Below, piece by piece: positions 38,005 to 45,435 of a stretch of DNA of 51,865 nt. The notes beneath the pieces were generated by a model that was not told the DNA's origin, made no database searches, and worked only from the letters and a program-made list of their open reading frames with translations. The number at the start of each line of letters is the position of its first letter. Within the stretch, counting starts at the first letter, position 1. This DNA comes from a virus. The position numbers and the translations under genes are program-made. The stretch covers positions 1 to 51,865 of the IMG/VR virus record IMGVR_UViG_3300044800_000305. One strand, 5' to 3'.

Positions 38005-38494
38005 TTATTTATGCCTATGCTCCTGCAACAATCAAACGGAGGTTACTAGTGGCAGTTTGCTAAATGGGAGAACGAAAAGTTGCGGATGCATTCAGCGTCA
38101 AAGCGCCTCAGAAACAGCGATAAAATCGCGTAAAAGACCGTATGAAGCGTTTTACAACCAACTGATGCGCAACGCAAAGAAGAGAAATCTGGTAGTTGAC
38201 ATTTTATATGAAGCCTTTCTTGAGTACACAAAACAGCCTAACTGCCATTATTGTACCGACCCAGTAATGTGGGTTGAATACAGGGAACAAAACACGAGAG
38301 GCTCCAAAGTGGGGCGCTGTGGTTATCATTTAGACCGTAAAGATAGTAGCCTTGGTTATTTGAAAGCGAATGTTGTTGTGGCATGTGCTCGCTGCAATTG
38401 GAGTAAATCAGATCGGTTTTCATACGAAGAGTGGTTTGTTATGACCGCTCCGTTAAGGTTCAAGGGGAATCCCACCCCATCGAACCAGCGCTGA
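38005..38494 (+). pseudogene. C-terminal half of the split HNH homing endonuclease
   Basis: Reading on from the duplicated target: YLCLCSCNNQTEVTSGSLL, NGRTKSCGC (end of the AP2-like unit), then the nuclease NCHYCTDPVMW, YHLDRKDSSLGYLKANVVVACARCNW. All HNH residues are present. It lacks the N-terminal start. A TTG near 38057 could give a short product. Joined to 33612-33885 it makes 251 residues in one frame. Confidence 0.88.
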
Positions 38495-38545
38495 GGATTT
38501 CTTGGCGGTGGATCGTTACAGAAATCAGCAATTTGTTGCTGCGGC

Positions 38546-38574
38546 TAGCTAAAATTCCCTGGCTCGTGTATACT
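38546..38574 (+). promoter_or_regulatory. Phage box promoter P7
   Basis: TAGCTA (38546-38551), 17-bp spacer AAATTCCCT..., TATACT (38569-38574). ATG 38581 is 6 nt behind, so a leaderless mRNA is expected. Confidence 0.78.
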
Positions 38575-38580
38575 AGGAAT

Positions 38581-39189
38581 ATGGAGCCTCTCGAATTAGC
38601 GATCATTAAGGCCGTCCAAGCCCATGCCGGACAGCGTGACGCTGACGGCTCCCTCCACATCGCCCACTGTATCTCAGTCATGGTGCTCAGCCAAAAGGAG
38701 GCCTACGAGAAGTGTCCTAGCGGTGTATCAGTTGAAGACCTCCAGTGTGCCGCCATACTGCATGATACCATCGAAGATAGCGGCACAACCTTGGAAGAAA
38801 TTTGCGCCGAGTTCGGCGATATAGTAGCGAACACGGTGGATGCTTTGTCCCACCGCAAGGGAGAATCCTACCGGGACTACATCTACCGCTGCAAATCCGA
38901 TCCCGCCGCCCGGCTCATCAAGATTTGCGACCTGCTGCACAACATGAGCCGCACGCACAAAGTCAGCGCCAAGAAAGCAAGCTGGCGGGAAAAGCTGGAA
39001 TATAAATACCGCATTGCCTCGCTGGTGCTCAACGGCAAGTGGGAGCCCACGTGGGAGGGAGCGTCCTATGAGGTCCGCTACGAGGATGCCACCGCACGGT
39101 TCTACATCGCCGACCCCGACGGCAAAGAAATCGAGATCACCGAGAAGGAAGCGAAAAATGTCAAGGCCAGCTTTAAGATCAGCAATTGA
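38581..39189 (+). CDS. SpoT/MESH1-like HD hydrolase, 202 aa
   Basis: HD-domain metal enzyme like those that hydrolyse (p)ppGpp. Visible: AQRDADGSLHIAHCISV, AAILHDTIEDSGTTLEEI (HD pair), and AARLIKICDLLHNM (the KxxDxxHN-type motif). No synthetase domain, so it would be a small alarmone hydrolase. The C-terminal 60 residues are a beta extension. A phage could use it to blunt the stringent response. Substrate is inferred. Confidence 0.75.
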   Translation: MEPLELAIIKAVQAHAGQRDADGSLHIAHCISVMVLSQKEAYEKCPSGVSVEDLQCAAILHDTIEDSGTTLEEICAEFGDIVANTVDALSHRKGESYRDYIYRCKSDPAARLIKICDLLHNMSRTHKVSAKKASWREKLEYKYRIASLVLNGKWEPTWEGASYEVRYEDATARFYIADPDGKEIEITEKEAKNVKASFKISN

Positions 39190-39424
39190 CTGGTGCTACA
39201 GGAAGAGGATTATCACCATCCTTGTGCTGCTCCTCACTCTGCTGTTCGCGCTTTTCGCCACGGCTTCGGGGCTGGTTATCTGCCCGGAGCACGGCGTCAA
39301 GTCGGCCTTCACGGGCAACAGGCAGGTGGTCTTCAACGGCTCCAAGCGTCACGATTATTGCGAGTACAGTCACGTTCTTCGTGATTTATCTGGCACTCAC
39401 AAGTTTTGGTCCGACTGCGAATAA
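39158..39424 (+). CDS. Membrane or exported protein, 88 aa
   Basis: ATG 39158 has AAGGAA upstream and overlaps the HD gene by 32 bases. Residues 16-38 are a membrane helix (RIITILVLLLTLLFALFATA). The rest has Cys and basic residues (GNRQVVFNGSKRHDYCEY). Function is unknown. Confidence 0.5.
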   Translation: MSRPALRSAIDWCYRKRIITILVLLLTLLFALFATASGLVICPEHGVKSAFTGNRQVVFNGSKRHDYCEYSHVLRDLSGTHKFWSDCE

Positions 39425-39430
39425 ATTCGT

Positions 39431-39459
39431 TTGACTCTCCGCCCCTCGTCCCTTAAACT
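39431..39459 (+). promoter_or_regulatory. Sigma70 promoter TTGACT-17-TAAACT
   Basis: TTGACT (39431-39436), 17-bp spacer, TAAACT (39454-39459), 19 bp before ATG 39478. It probably drives the ligase operon. Confidence 0.6.
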
Positions 39460-39477
39460 TGTAGGGGATGGGAACAA

Positions 39478-39807
39478 ATGATCGCCGAGTTCCTCAAGCT
39501 CGTGTTCCTGAGCATCGCCTGCGGGGCGATCAGCATGACGATCTCGAAGTCCGTGGCGTTCGCGCCCCTGCGCAGGCGGGTCAAGGCCCGGAGCGCCTTC
39601 CTCGGCGGGGGGCTGGCATGCCCCTACTGCACGAGCCATTGGGTGGCGCTCGCCTTGATGCTTATTTACTTTCCACGACCGCTGCATTGTGGTATTACTG
39701 TCATTGACTTCCTTGTCGGGACCATGATGGTCGTCGCTCTGGCGTCGGCGACAGCATGGATGATCTATTCCGCCTACGCGGCTATGGCAGCCCCGGAGGA
39801 GCAATGA
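39478..39807 (+). CDS. Membrane protein, DUF1360-like, 109 aa
   Basis: ATG 39478. N-terminal helix, then AFLGGGLACPYCTSHWVALALML, which resembles the CPYCxxHW signature of DUF1360-type membrane proteins, and two more helices. Known for phages and Bacilli without defined function. Confidence 0.6.
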   Translation: MIAEFLKLVFLSIACGAISMTISKSVAFAPLRRRVKARSAFLGGGLACPYCTSHWVALALMLIYFPRPLHCGITVIDFLVGTMMVVALASATAWMIYSAYAAMAAPEEQ

Positions 39808-39977
39808 CCGCCAAAGACAAGAAACTGCTCGCCGTATTCCTGTTTACCCTCGTTGCAGGCGCAACTGCCGCTGTGCAGATCGCCCACCATAACTGGGGCG
39901 GGCTGTTCATGACGGCGGCCGCCGCCGTATGGTGCATTCTGTATGCGCAGCATGTGGACGACTGGGAGGTCAAATGA
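39804..39977 (+). CDS. Two-helix membrane protein, 57 aa
   Basis: ATGA-coupled to both neighbours. Helices LLAVFLFTLVAGATAAVQIA and GLFMTAAAAVWCILYA. Function is unknown. Confidence 0.5.
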   Translation: MTAKDKKLLAVFLFTLVAGATAAVQIAHHNWGGLFMTAAAAVWCILYAQHVDDWEVK

Positions 39978-41158
39978 ACGTTCAGCAGCAGATAGTCGAT
40001 CTCAACGCCCGGCTCAGGGAAGCGAGCGAGGCGTACTACAAGAAGAACCAGCCCATCACGCCGGATGCGGACTTCGACGCGCTGGAGCGCCAGCTAAGGG
40101 ATTTGGTCGAGCGGCACCCGGAATTCGCCGAGTACGCGCCCATGCTTTCCTCGGTCGGCAGCGATCTCAGTGGTGGCCGTATTCCACATGCCCGACCGAT
40201 GTTGTCCATCGAAAACAAATACGACAAGAATGAGATCGTTGAATTCTTTCGGTCTTTGCCGAGCCCCAGAGCGATTTTAGAAGAGCCAAAACGCGACGGC
40301 ATCAGTGCTTGCCTCAGTTTCAAAAACGGCAAATTGGCAAGGGCTCTTTCCCGCGGGGACGGACAGGCCGGGGAAGACATGACGGCACAGTTTAACGCGC
40401 TGAAGAACGTTCCCAAGGAACTATTCGGCTACGGTGTCTCCTTTGTTCCCCCCAAGCCGCCCATCAATCTTTGTGTATGCGGCGAGCTTGTCATGCGGAA
40501 AACGGAACTGGATCGCATCAACGGGGCTGCCCGTGCCGGGAGCGGGAAAGAATACACCAGTACGAGGAATCTGGTGGCGGGGACAATGAAACAGAAAAAC
40601 TTACCCGTGGTCGCTTCCCGCGACATTCGGTTCATTCCGTGGGACGTATATTCGCCCGACCAAGATGACAAGCTTCCAGACAGCGCCTACGACCGCATGA
40701 AGCTGCTTGAAAAAATGGGACTCCCAGGCTTTGACGGCACGCTAGTTACGAAAGAGGATCGAATCATTGAAGTGCTGAATGAAATCCTCCTGTTTAATGA
40801 AAAATCGGACATTGCGGCGGATGGCGTAGTTGCCAAAGTGGACAGTCACGAACTTCGCCGAGAATTGGGGATCGGCAGCAAATTTACAAACTGGATGTGC
40901 TGTTTCAAGCCTCAGAATTTGGCGGCAATTACCCGTCTTCGGAACGTTATTTGGCAAACTGGAAGGGGCGGAAAAGTCACACCGGTGGGGATTGTCGATC
41001 CAGTGACGCTCGGCGGGGCCGTGGTGACGAGAGTTACTTTGAACAACCTTAGCTGGATTCGCAGCATGAATTTGAAGATCAACAGCCGCATAAAACTTGT
41101 AAGAAGCGGGGATGTAATTCCCATGGTTGCGGAGAACTTGGACGGCAAAGAGATTTGA
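39974..41158 (+). CDS. ligA: NAD-dependent DNA ligase, N-terminal subunit (Ia, nucleotidyltransferase, OB)
   Basis: Seals nicks in DNA using NAD+. Domain Ia: EAYYKKNQPITPDADFDALE. Adenylation: EEPKRDGISA with the reactive Lys, then GELVMRK and ADGVVAKVD. OB fold: GRGGKVTPVGIVDPVTLGG, VTLNN and SGDVIPMVAENLDG. The 394-aa chain ends precisely where the zinc finger begins in one-piece ligases. The rest is in 41932-42822. ATG 39974 overlaps the previous gene. Confidence 0.92.
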   Translation: MNVQQQIVDLNARLREASEAYYKKNQPITPDADFDALERQLRDLVERHPEFAEYAPMLSSVGSDLSGGRIPHARPMLSIENKYDKNEIVEFFRSLPSPRAILEEPKRDGISACLSFKNGKLARALSRGDGQAGEDMTAQFNALKNVPKELFGYGVSFVPPKPPINLCVCGELVMRKTELDRINGAARAGSGKEYTSTRNLVAGTMKQKNLPVVASRDIRFIPWDVYSPDQDDKLPDSAYDRMKLLEKMGLPGFDGTLVTKEDRIIEVLNEILLFNEKSDIAADGVVAKVDSHELRRELGIGSKFTNWMCCFKPQNLAAITRLRNVIWQTGRGGKVTPVGIVDPVTLGGAVVTRVTLNNLSWIRSMNLKINSRIKLVRSGDVIPMVAENLDGKEI

Positions 41159-41183
41159 TGTACAATAGACGAATGTGGTGGGA

Positions 41184-41260
41184 TTTGGTAAGGTCAGGTA
41201 CGGCTGGGTTAGGTTTGGTAAGGTATGGGGCGCATGTGCGGAGCATTCCGTACATGCGCC
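41184..41260 (+). repeat. Iteron-like repeats and a 14-bp hairpin
   Basis: TTTGGTAAGGT occurs at 41184-41194 and 41214-41224 (30 bp apart) with GGTTAGGT between. Then GGCGCATGTGCGGA (41229-41242) and TCCGTACATGCGCC (41247-41260) form a 14-bp hairpin with loop GCAT and a single G-U pair. No T-run follows. It fills the gap between the two ligase genes' intervening region (41159-41279) and could be an origin, operator or RNA control element. Confidence 0.5.
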
Positions 41261-41279
41261 AGTATAAAGAGAGGAGTAC

Positions 41280-41939
41280 ATGGGAGTATCAGCTAAAGCG
41301 GCTAAAGAACGGCCTTTGACAGATGTAACGACGCCTACGAACGGAGCGGAAGGCACTATTGGCATTGAGGAACCGTATACCGCAGAGACGACCATCCAAG
41401 GAACAGCCGATCTGCTTTTCCACGGTTGGAATGTGGAAGCGATTGAAGAAAAATCTAAGGCTTCTAAGGGTTCGGAAGCGAAGAAGACCGACAACATTGA
41501 AACTTATGTTCTTCGTGACAATGACGGATTCATTTGTCTTCCTTCGGAATATCTTCGGATGTCCATTGTCAACGCTGCCCGGCGCAAGCAGGACCCGAGT
41601 TCCCCCCGCAAATCAGCATATGATCCGTTCAAGGCAAGCGTCATAGCCTTGGAACCACTAGTTCCCACTATAAACGCCAAGGGCGAAAAAACGAAAGAGT
41701 GGGATTTTGCCCACAAATGCCGGGTTCAAGTGCAACGCAGCGGGATTGCTCGTTGCCGCCCAGCGTTTCACAAAGGATGGAGGGCGACAGTTCAATTAAT
41801 GGTCATGACGCCCGAATACATCTCGCAGGATTTGCTTCACGATGTTGCCGAAAAGGCGGGACGGTTAAACGGTGTGGGCGACTACCGTCCCACACATGGA
41901 CGATTCCGCATCGTCCGTTGGGAGATCGCTAATGCCTGA
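41280..41939 (+). CDS. Conserved phage-type hypothetical protein, 219 aa
   Basis: ATG 41280 follows GAGAGGAGTAC. The pattern IRCxLPxxx...SIVNAARR, CRVQVQRSGIARCRPAFHKGWRATVQLMV and GRLNGVGDYRPTHGRFRIVRWE is one I recall from many phages without assigned function. It looks like a RAMP-like alpha/beta protein, but this is a weak impression. It lies between the two ligase genes and may act with DNA. Confidence 0.6.
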   Translation: MGVSAKAAKERPLTDVTTPTNGAEGTIGIEEPYTAETTIQGTADLLFHGWNVEAIEEKSKASKGSEAKKTDNIETYVLRDNDGFICLPSEYLRMSIVNAARRKQDPSSPRKSAYDPFKASVIALEPLVPTINAKGEKTKEWDFAHKCRVQVQRSGIARCRPAFHKGWRATVQLMVMTPEYISQDLLHDVAEKAGRLNGVGDYRPTHGRFRIVRWEIANA

Positions 41940-42822
41940 TTTGGTGGAAATCGTTCCCCCATTCGATTGTCCGGAATGCCGCACCCCTCTCGAAGAGTCG
42001 GACGAAGGGGGTGCTGGCATTCTTATTCACTGTTGTCCCAACGCGAGGTGTCCTGGCCGGATTCGGGGCACCTTGACTTTCATCGGCAGCCGTGAAATTT
42101 TGGAAATTGATAACCTGGGACCGGAATCCGCAACCTCACTGATCAAGTTTGGTGTTCACGATCTCGGAGAACTGTATACTTTCCAGTCAGAGGCCCTAAC
42201 CAGCGCTGCGGTTTCCGGTGAAGAGGCCTTCGTCGAACACATGCGGAAGGCTGGGTTCGACATTACGATCCTCAAGCTGGTCAAGTCCTTGGAGCGGGCT
42301 AAAACCGCTTCTTGGGGGCGCTGGATCGCAGCAATGGGCATTCCCATGATCGGTCGCACCCTCGGTAAGCCGATTGCCACCGCGCTTGACCTCGGACCCG
42401 AAGATATGGCAAACTTGCCGGGCAAGCTGCTCCTTTTGCCGAAGCTGGGCGTTGAAGGACTGGGAGAAGCGAAGCTCGGTTCCATTTGCGAATGGGCCAA
42501 CGATCCCAGCAACCAAAAAATGTGCTATACTCTATACGAAAGGGGAATCAGACCTATGTCAGTGGAAAAACCGAAAGCCTCCGCCCCATTGAGCGGAGTT
42601 ATATTTTGTATTACGGGAGCCTTCGTGGAAGGTCGTGATTCGATAACGAAAAAGCTGGAGAGCCTTGGTGCTGTAGCGAAATCCAGCGTTAGCAAGAAAA
42701 TCAACCTTCTAATCGTGGGGGACGACGCGGGCAGCAAGCTCGACAAAGCCAAATCCCTCGGCATTCGAACCGTAGGCGGAGACTGGCTGGCCAAGACGCT
42801 AGCGGAGAACGGACTCGCGTGA
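41932..42822 (+). CDS. ligB: NAD-dependent DNA ligase, C-terminal subunit (zinc finger, HhH, BRCT)
   Basis: Zinc finger FDCPECRTPLEE and HCCPNARCPGR, then helix-hairpin-helix units (IDNLGPESATSLI, IPMIGRTLGKPIA, GVEGLGEAKLGSI), then a BRCT domain from about residue 220: SGVIFCITGAFVEGRD, SSVSKKINLLIVGDDAGSK. 296 aa. Complements 39974-41158. It must bind the other subunit or act as DNA clamp. Confidence 0.92.
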   Translation: MPDLVEIVPPFDCPECRTPLEESDEGGAGILIHCCPNARCPGRIRGTLTFIGSREILEIDNLGPESATSLIKFGVHDLGELYTFQSEALTSAAVSGEEAFVEHMRKAGFDITILKLVKSLERAKTASWGRWIAAMGIPMIGRTLGKPIATALDLGPEDMANLPGKLLLLPKLGVEGLGEAKLGSICEWANDPSNQKMCYTLYERGIRPMSVEKPKASAPLSGVIFCITGAFVEGRDSITKKLESLGAVAKSSVSKKINLLIVGDDAGSKLDKAKSLGIRTVGGDWLAKTLAENGLA

Positions 42823-43022
42823 CAATCGAAACCAAACCCGTGATGCGCGCTCTTGTGTGGAACGAAGGCGAGGAGCCGGAGAAGCTCCTTTACTCGTGCG
42901 GAGAGTGCGCCTTTGCTACGTCCGATCCGCGGCGGGCATCGGATCACGAGTCATGCCATGGCAAGTTTTACTTCGGGCAACGCTCCCACCACCGCGAATG
43001 CCCTTGGAGGAAATTACGATGA
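42819..43022 (+). CDS. C2H2-like zinc-finger protein, 67 aa
   Basis: GTG start in a GTGA overlap. YSCGECAFATSDPRRASDHESCH gives C-x2-C and H-x3-H. A short basic tail with HHRECPWRK. Possible DNA-binding finger. Confidence 0.5.
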   Translation: MTIETKPVMRALVWNEGEEPEKLLYSCGECAFATSDPRRASDHESCHGKFYFGQRSHHRECPWRKLR

Positions 43023-43348
43023 CACAGCACGGACAGAGCTTGCTTGACCGCGTCATGAAATGGGCGCAATTTCTCAGCGTCATGGGCGCGCTTATCGCCG
43101 GATCGACGCACTACCTTTCGACATTCGCGAAGTACCGCGACATGGCGAATGCTAACGCGTACAAGATCGAGCGTATGGAGCGATACCTCGCATTCAAAAA
43201 CCCCGAGTACTGGCAGGTGGTTGGAGGCCTCATCCAGCCGGGCGAACCCGACGTTTATCAGGTGAAGTCCCGCAAGGCGCTGTCGCAGCAGGAGCTTGAA
43301 AAGCTCAAGCAGGACGTAGCGCCCAGCGCGCCGCAAACCAAGAAGTGA
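43019..43348 (+). CDS. Membrane-associated helical protein, 109 aa
   Basis: ATG 43019 has GGAGGAAATTACG upstream. Helix WAQFLSVMGALIAGSTHYL near the N-terminus, then a coiled helix. It may be a spanin- or lysis-type protein, but no motif proves that. Confidence 0.5.
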   Translation: MTQHGQSLLDRVMKWAQFLSVMGALIAGSTHYLSTFAKYRDMANANAYKIERMERYLAFKNPEYWQVVGGLIQPGEPDVYQVKSRKALSQQELEKLKQDVAPSAPQTKK

Positions 43349-43355
43349 GGTGCCC

Positions 43356-43445
43356 ATGATTCCCTTTATCGCCGCCGCAGTCGGGCTTTCGGTCATCGCA
43401 TGGTTTTGCTGGATCGCGACAAAACCGAGGAAGCAACGGTTCTAG
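43356..43445 (+). CDS. Single-span membrane peptide, 29 aa
   Basis: ATG 43356 follows GTGAGGTGCCC. IPFIAAAVGLSVIAWFCWIA then a basic end (KPRKQRF). The size and layout are those of a tiny membrane peptide. Function is unknown. Confidence 0.45.
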   Translation: MIPFIAAAVGLSVIAWFCWIATKPRKQRF

Positions 43446-43456
43446 GGGGCGATTCC

Positions 43457-43485
43457 TAGCCAAAATCCCCCCGGCGCTGTATACC
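43457..43485 (+). promoter_or_regulatory. Phage box promoter P8
   Basis: TAGCCA (43457-43462), 17-bp spacer AAATCCCC..., TATACC (43480-43485). Confidence 0.7.
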
Positions 43486-43605
43486 ATGCGTGTGCCTGAT
43501 CGGCGAAATCGCTGGCAGGACAAGCTTTGCCGGTGCCGTACGCTGCATCGGGAACTTCGACCCGAGCCCGCTGAGATGCGGGCGAGGAGATTGAGATGGC
43601 GATGA
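43486..43605 (+). CDS. Possible Arg-rich leader ORF, 39 aa
   Basis: An ORF from ATG 43486, directly at the -10, fills the 110-nt leader and overlaps ATG 43596. It is very Arg-rich. A hairpin GCCCGC/GCGGGC lies just before the ribosome site of 43596. It may be untranslated leader only. Confidence 0.2.
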   Translation: MRVPDRRNRWQDKLCRCRTLHRELRPEPAEMRARRLRWR

Positions 43606-44147
43606 AACCCAACCCGCATCCCGAGTGGCTCAAGGAAATGATCCACGGCTACTCTGACTACCAGACGTGGCGTCTGCTGATCGAGGGCGCGAACTTCGCC
43701 GTCGTGCAAACGCCCGGCGGAAGGTGGGGCGACAACAGCGGGACGCACTACGGGAAGATGAGCTACTACCTCGTGGACAAGCGCAGCGATCCCCGCCACG
43801 GGCACGGCATGGAGTACTGGAAGGAACTGAAGCACGGCGGACGCATCGGGGCAAAGACCAAGCGGGAGTGGAAGGCCCTCGTGGACAAGTCCGACAAGCT
43901 GGACACATTCGTCACAGGCAAGGAAGACGAGGAACTGGTGCTTGAGACCGTCGTGGACCGGATTGCGGTCTACTTGGAGACGCAGCGGAATGAAAGCGAG
44001 AAGATGCGGACAGGGAAGCGGGACCCCCACGGTTACAGCACCGACTATTGGGCGGGGCACGTCAACGCCTTCAATTGCACATTGAAAAAGCTGAAAGAGC
44101 TTGTGCCGAATCCACTCAAGGAGGAGACCGAGGAGGAAAAGCAATGA
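43596..44147 (+). CDS. Hypothetical protein, 183 aa
   Basis: ATG 43596 has CGAGGAGATTGAG upstream. A mixed alpha/beta chain with YSDYQTWRLLIEGANFAVVQT and a charged helical C-terminus. No family is recognised. Its stop overlaps the protease start. Confidence 0.5.
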   Translation: MAMKPNPHPEWLKEMIHGYSDYQTWRLLIEGANFAVVQTPGGRWGDNSGTHYGKMSYYLVDKRSDPRHGHGMEYWKELKHGGRIGAKTKREWKALVDKSDKLDTFVTGKEDEELVLETVVDRIAVYLETQRNESEKMRTGKRDPHGYSTDYWAGHVNAFNCTLKKLKELVPNPLKEETEEEKQ

Positions 44148-44863
44148 AGAGTTTTGCTCAAGTGCTGGTTACCGCGTTTGTGCTGGTGTTTGCGGCTTCA
44201 GGTCTGAACGCAACCATTAAACCGCCCAAGGGCCACTATAAGAAAGCCTATGATGCCTCGATGGTGCTTTACGGAAGCAGCGTTAGCGACAAAAGAGAAA
44301 ACCACCCGATGTGTTCCGCCACCGTATTTCGGAAAGTCCAAGGCGGCTATCTCTTGCTTTCCGCCGGGCACTGCGCCATCACCGGGGGACTCAATGAGTT
44401 TCCCGCTGATTTAACCTACAGCGCCTCAAGCGACATCGGAACACCGATTTATCCCATCAAGCTCCTCAAGGCGGTCTGTAATGAAGAGACCAACGTAGAC
44501 TTTTCCGTCTTCTTCTTTCCGACGACCCTCAAGTTCCCCGTCATCGAATTGGGAGACGAAGGCTCGGAACAAATCGGAAACAAGACCTACAACTTCAACT
44601 TCAGCAAGGAAATAACGAAACTGCTCTCCAGAGGAGTTATCGTTTCCCTTCCGGTCACTACAGGCCCGACCAAGAACTTGGTTTTCGTGGACCAGTTTGC
44701 GGCGCTCGGTTCCAGTGGTTCGTCGGTCATCAGTGAGAAGACGAACAGAATCATTGGCATCGTAACCTATGGCTGGCAGATATTGGAGAAAATGCCCGAG
44801 GGGTTTATTCCGATCTCAGCCGTAAAGCTGGAACTCTCGAAGACCAATGATCTTCCTAAGTAG
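44144..44863 (+). CDS. Exported trypsin-like serine protease, 239 aa
   Basis: Signal peptide KSFAQVLVTAFVLVFAASGLNA (cleavage near residue 22). Catalytic triad: His in LLLSAGHCAIT, Asp in VDFSVFFF and Ser in LGSSGSSVIS (GxSGS). Two or more Cys could form disulfides. It would act in the periplasm or outside the cell. The gene is ATGA-coupled to 43596. Secreted S1-type proteases are rare in phages. Confidence 0.82.
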   Translation: MKSFAQVLVTAFVLVFAASGLNATIKPPKGHYKKAYDASMVLYGSSVSDKRENHPMCSATVFRKVQGGYLLLSAGHCAITGGLNEFPADLTYSASSDIGTPIYPIKLLKAVCNEETNVDFSVFFFPTTLKFPVIELGDEGSEQIGNKTYNFNFSKEITKLLSRGVIVSLPVTTGPTKNLVFVDQFAALGSSGSSVISEKTNRIIGIVTYGWQILEKMPEGFIPISAVKLELSKTNDLPK

Positions 44864-44868
44864 GCCTG

Positions 44869-44897
44869 TTGACGAACCGCTGTATTGGTGCCATACT
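44869..44897 (+). promoter_or_regulatory. Sigma70 promoter TTGACG-17-CATACT
   Basis: TTGACG (44869-44874), 17-bp spacer, CATACT (44892-44897), before the gene at 44918. Confidence 0.6.
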
Positions 44898-44917
44898 TGA
44901 GTGGTGCGGAGGAAACA

Positions 44918-45142
44918 ATGGTGGACTTCCTAGACCAGGATCGCCTGGAAAGGCTCATCCGGCAAGAGGCCCGTGCAGTCGTTGAAGAAAGCTTCGTGAT
45001 TGAGAACAAGTTTGAGGCGAAGATTGAGGCGAGGGTCCCCGTGTCCTCCACCGCTGGTCCCGATGTCCACGCAGATGTGGGACGTTTTGTAGAGGATGAA
45101 ATTTCACCGAGTGCAACAGGGGCAACCACCAGCGGCGACTAA
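44918..45142 (+). CDS. Hypothetical protein, 74 aa
   Basis: ATG 44918 has GGAGGAAACA upstream. Amphipathic helix (DRLERLIRQEARAVVEESF) and an acidic, flexible end. Begins the terminase-side transcription unit. Function is unknown. Confidence 0.5.
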   Translation: MVDFLDQDRLERLIRQEARAVVEESFVIENKFEAKIEARVPVSSTAGPDVHADVGRFVEDEISPSATGATTSGD

Positions 45143-45150
45143 GAGGACCA

Positions 45151-45435
45151 ATGACGAACGATGAGAAGATCATCTACGTGGTGGTTGCAGAGACCGTCCA
45201 GCACCCGCTGACGACTACGATCATCGGCAACCATCTCGTCCGTCTCGATACGACCCGCACCATCGTGCAAATTCCGGGCCGCCTCGCGGCTCAGGCGCAT
45301 ACTGTTCGTATTTATGTTTGGTCAAAAAAGCTGTTACGGCTTAGGAAGGTGAAAGATGGGACGAAATCGAACGCCACAAGCGATACTCGATGCACGCGGA
45401 AGTTTCATCGCAAACCCGCGCTTGAAAAGAGATGA
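45151..45435 (+). CDS. Hypothetical protein, 94 aa
   Basis: ATG 45151 has AGAGGACCA upstream. Beta-rich N-terminal part, and a basic C-terminus that overlaps the terminase-like gene by 80 bases in another frame. The true end may be earlier if a frameshift occurs. No family is recognised. Confidence 0.45.
   Translation: MTNDEKIIYVVVAETVQHPLTTTIIGNHLVRLDTTRTIVQIPGRLAAQAHTVRIYVWSKKLLRLRKVKDGTKSNATSDTRCTRKFHRKPALEKR

Noticed and set aside
37141-38012. No target duplication for the Mrr element in its present place
   Set aside because: CTATTTTG and TTATTTAT do not match as they stand, but the mismatch is explained by the inversion of 33612-37148.
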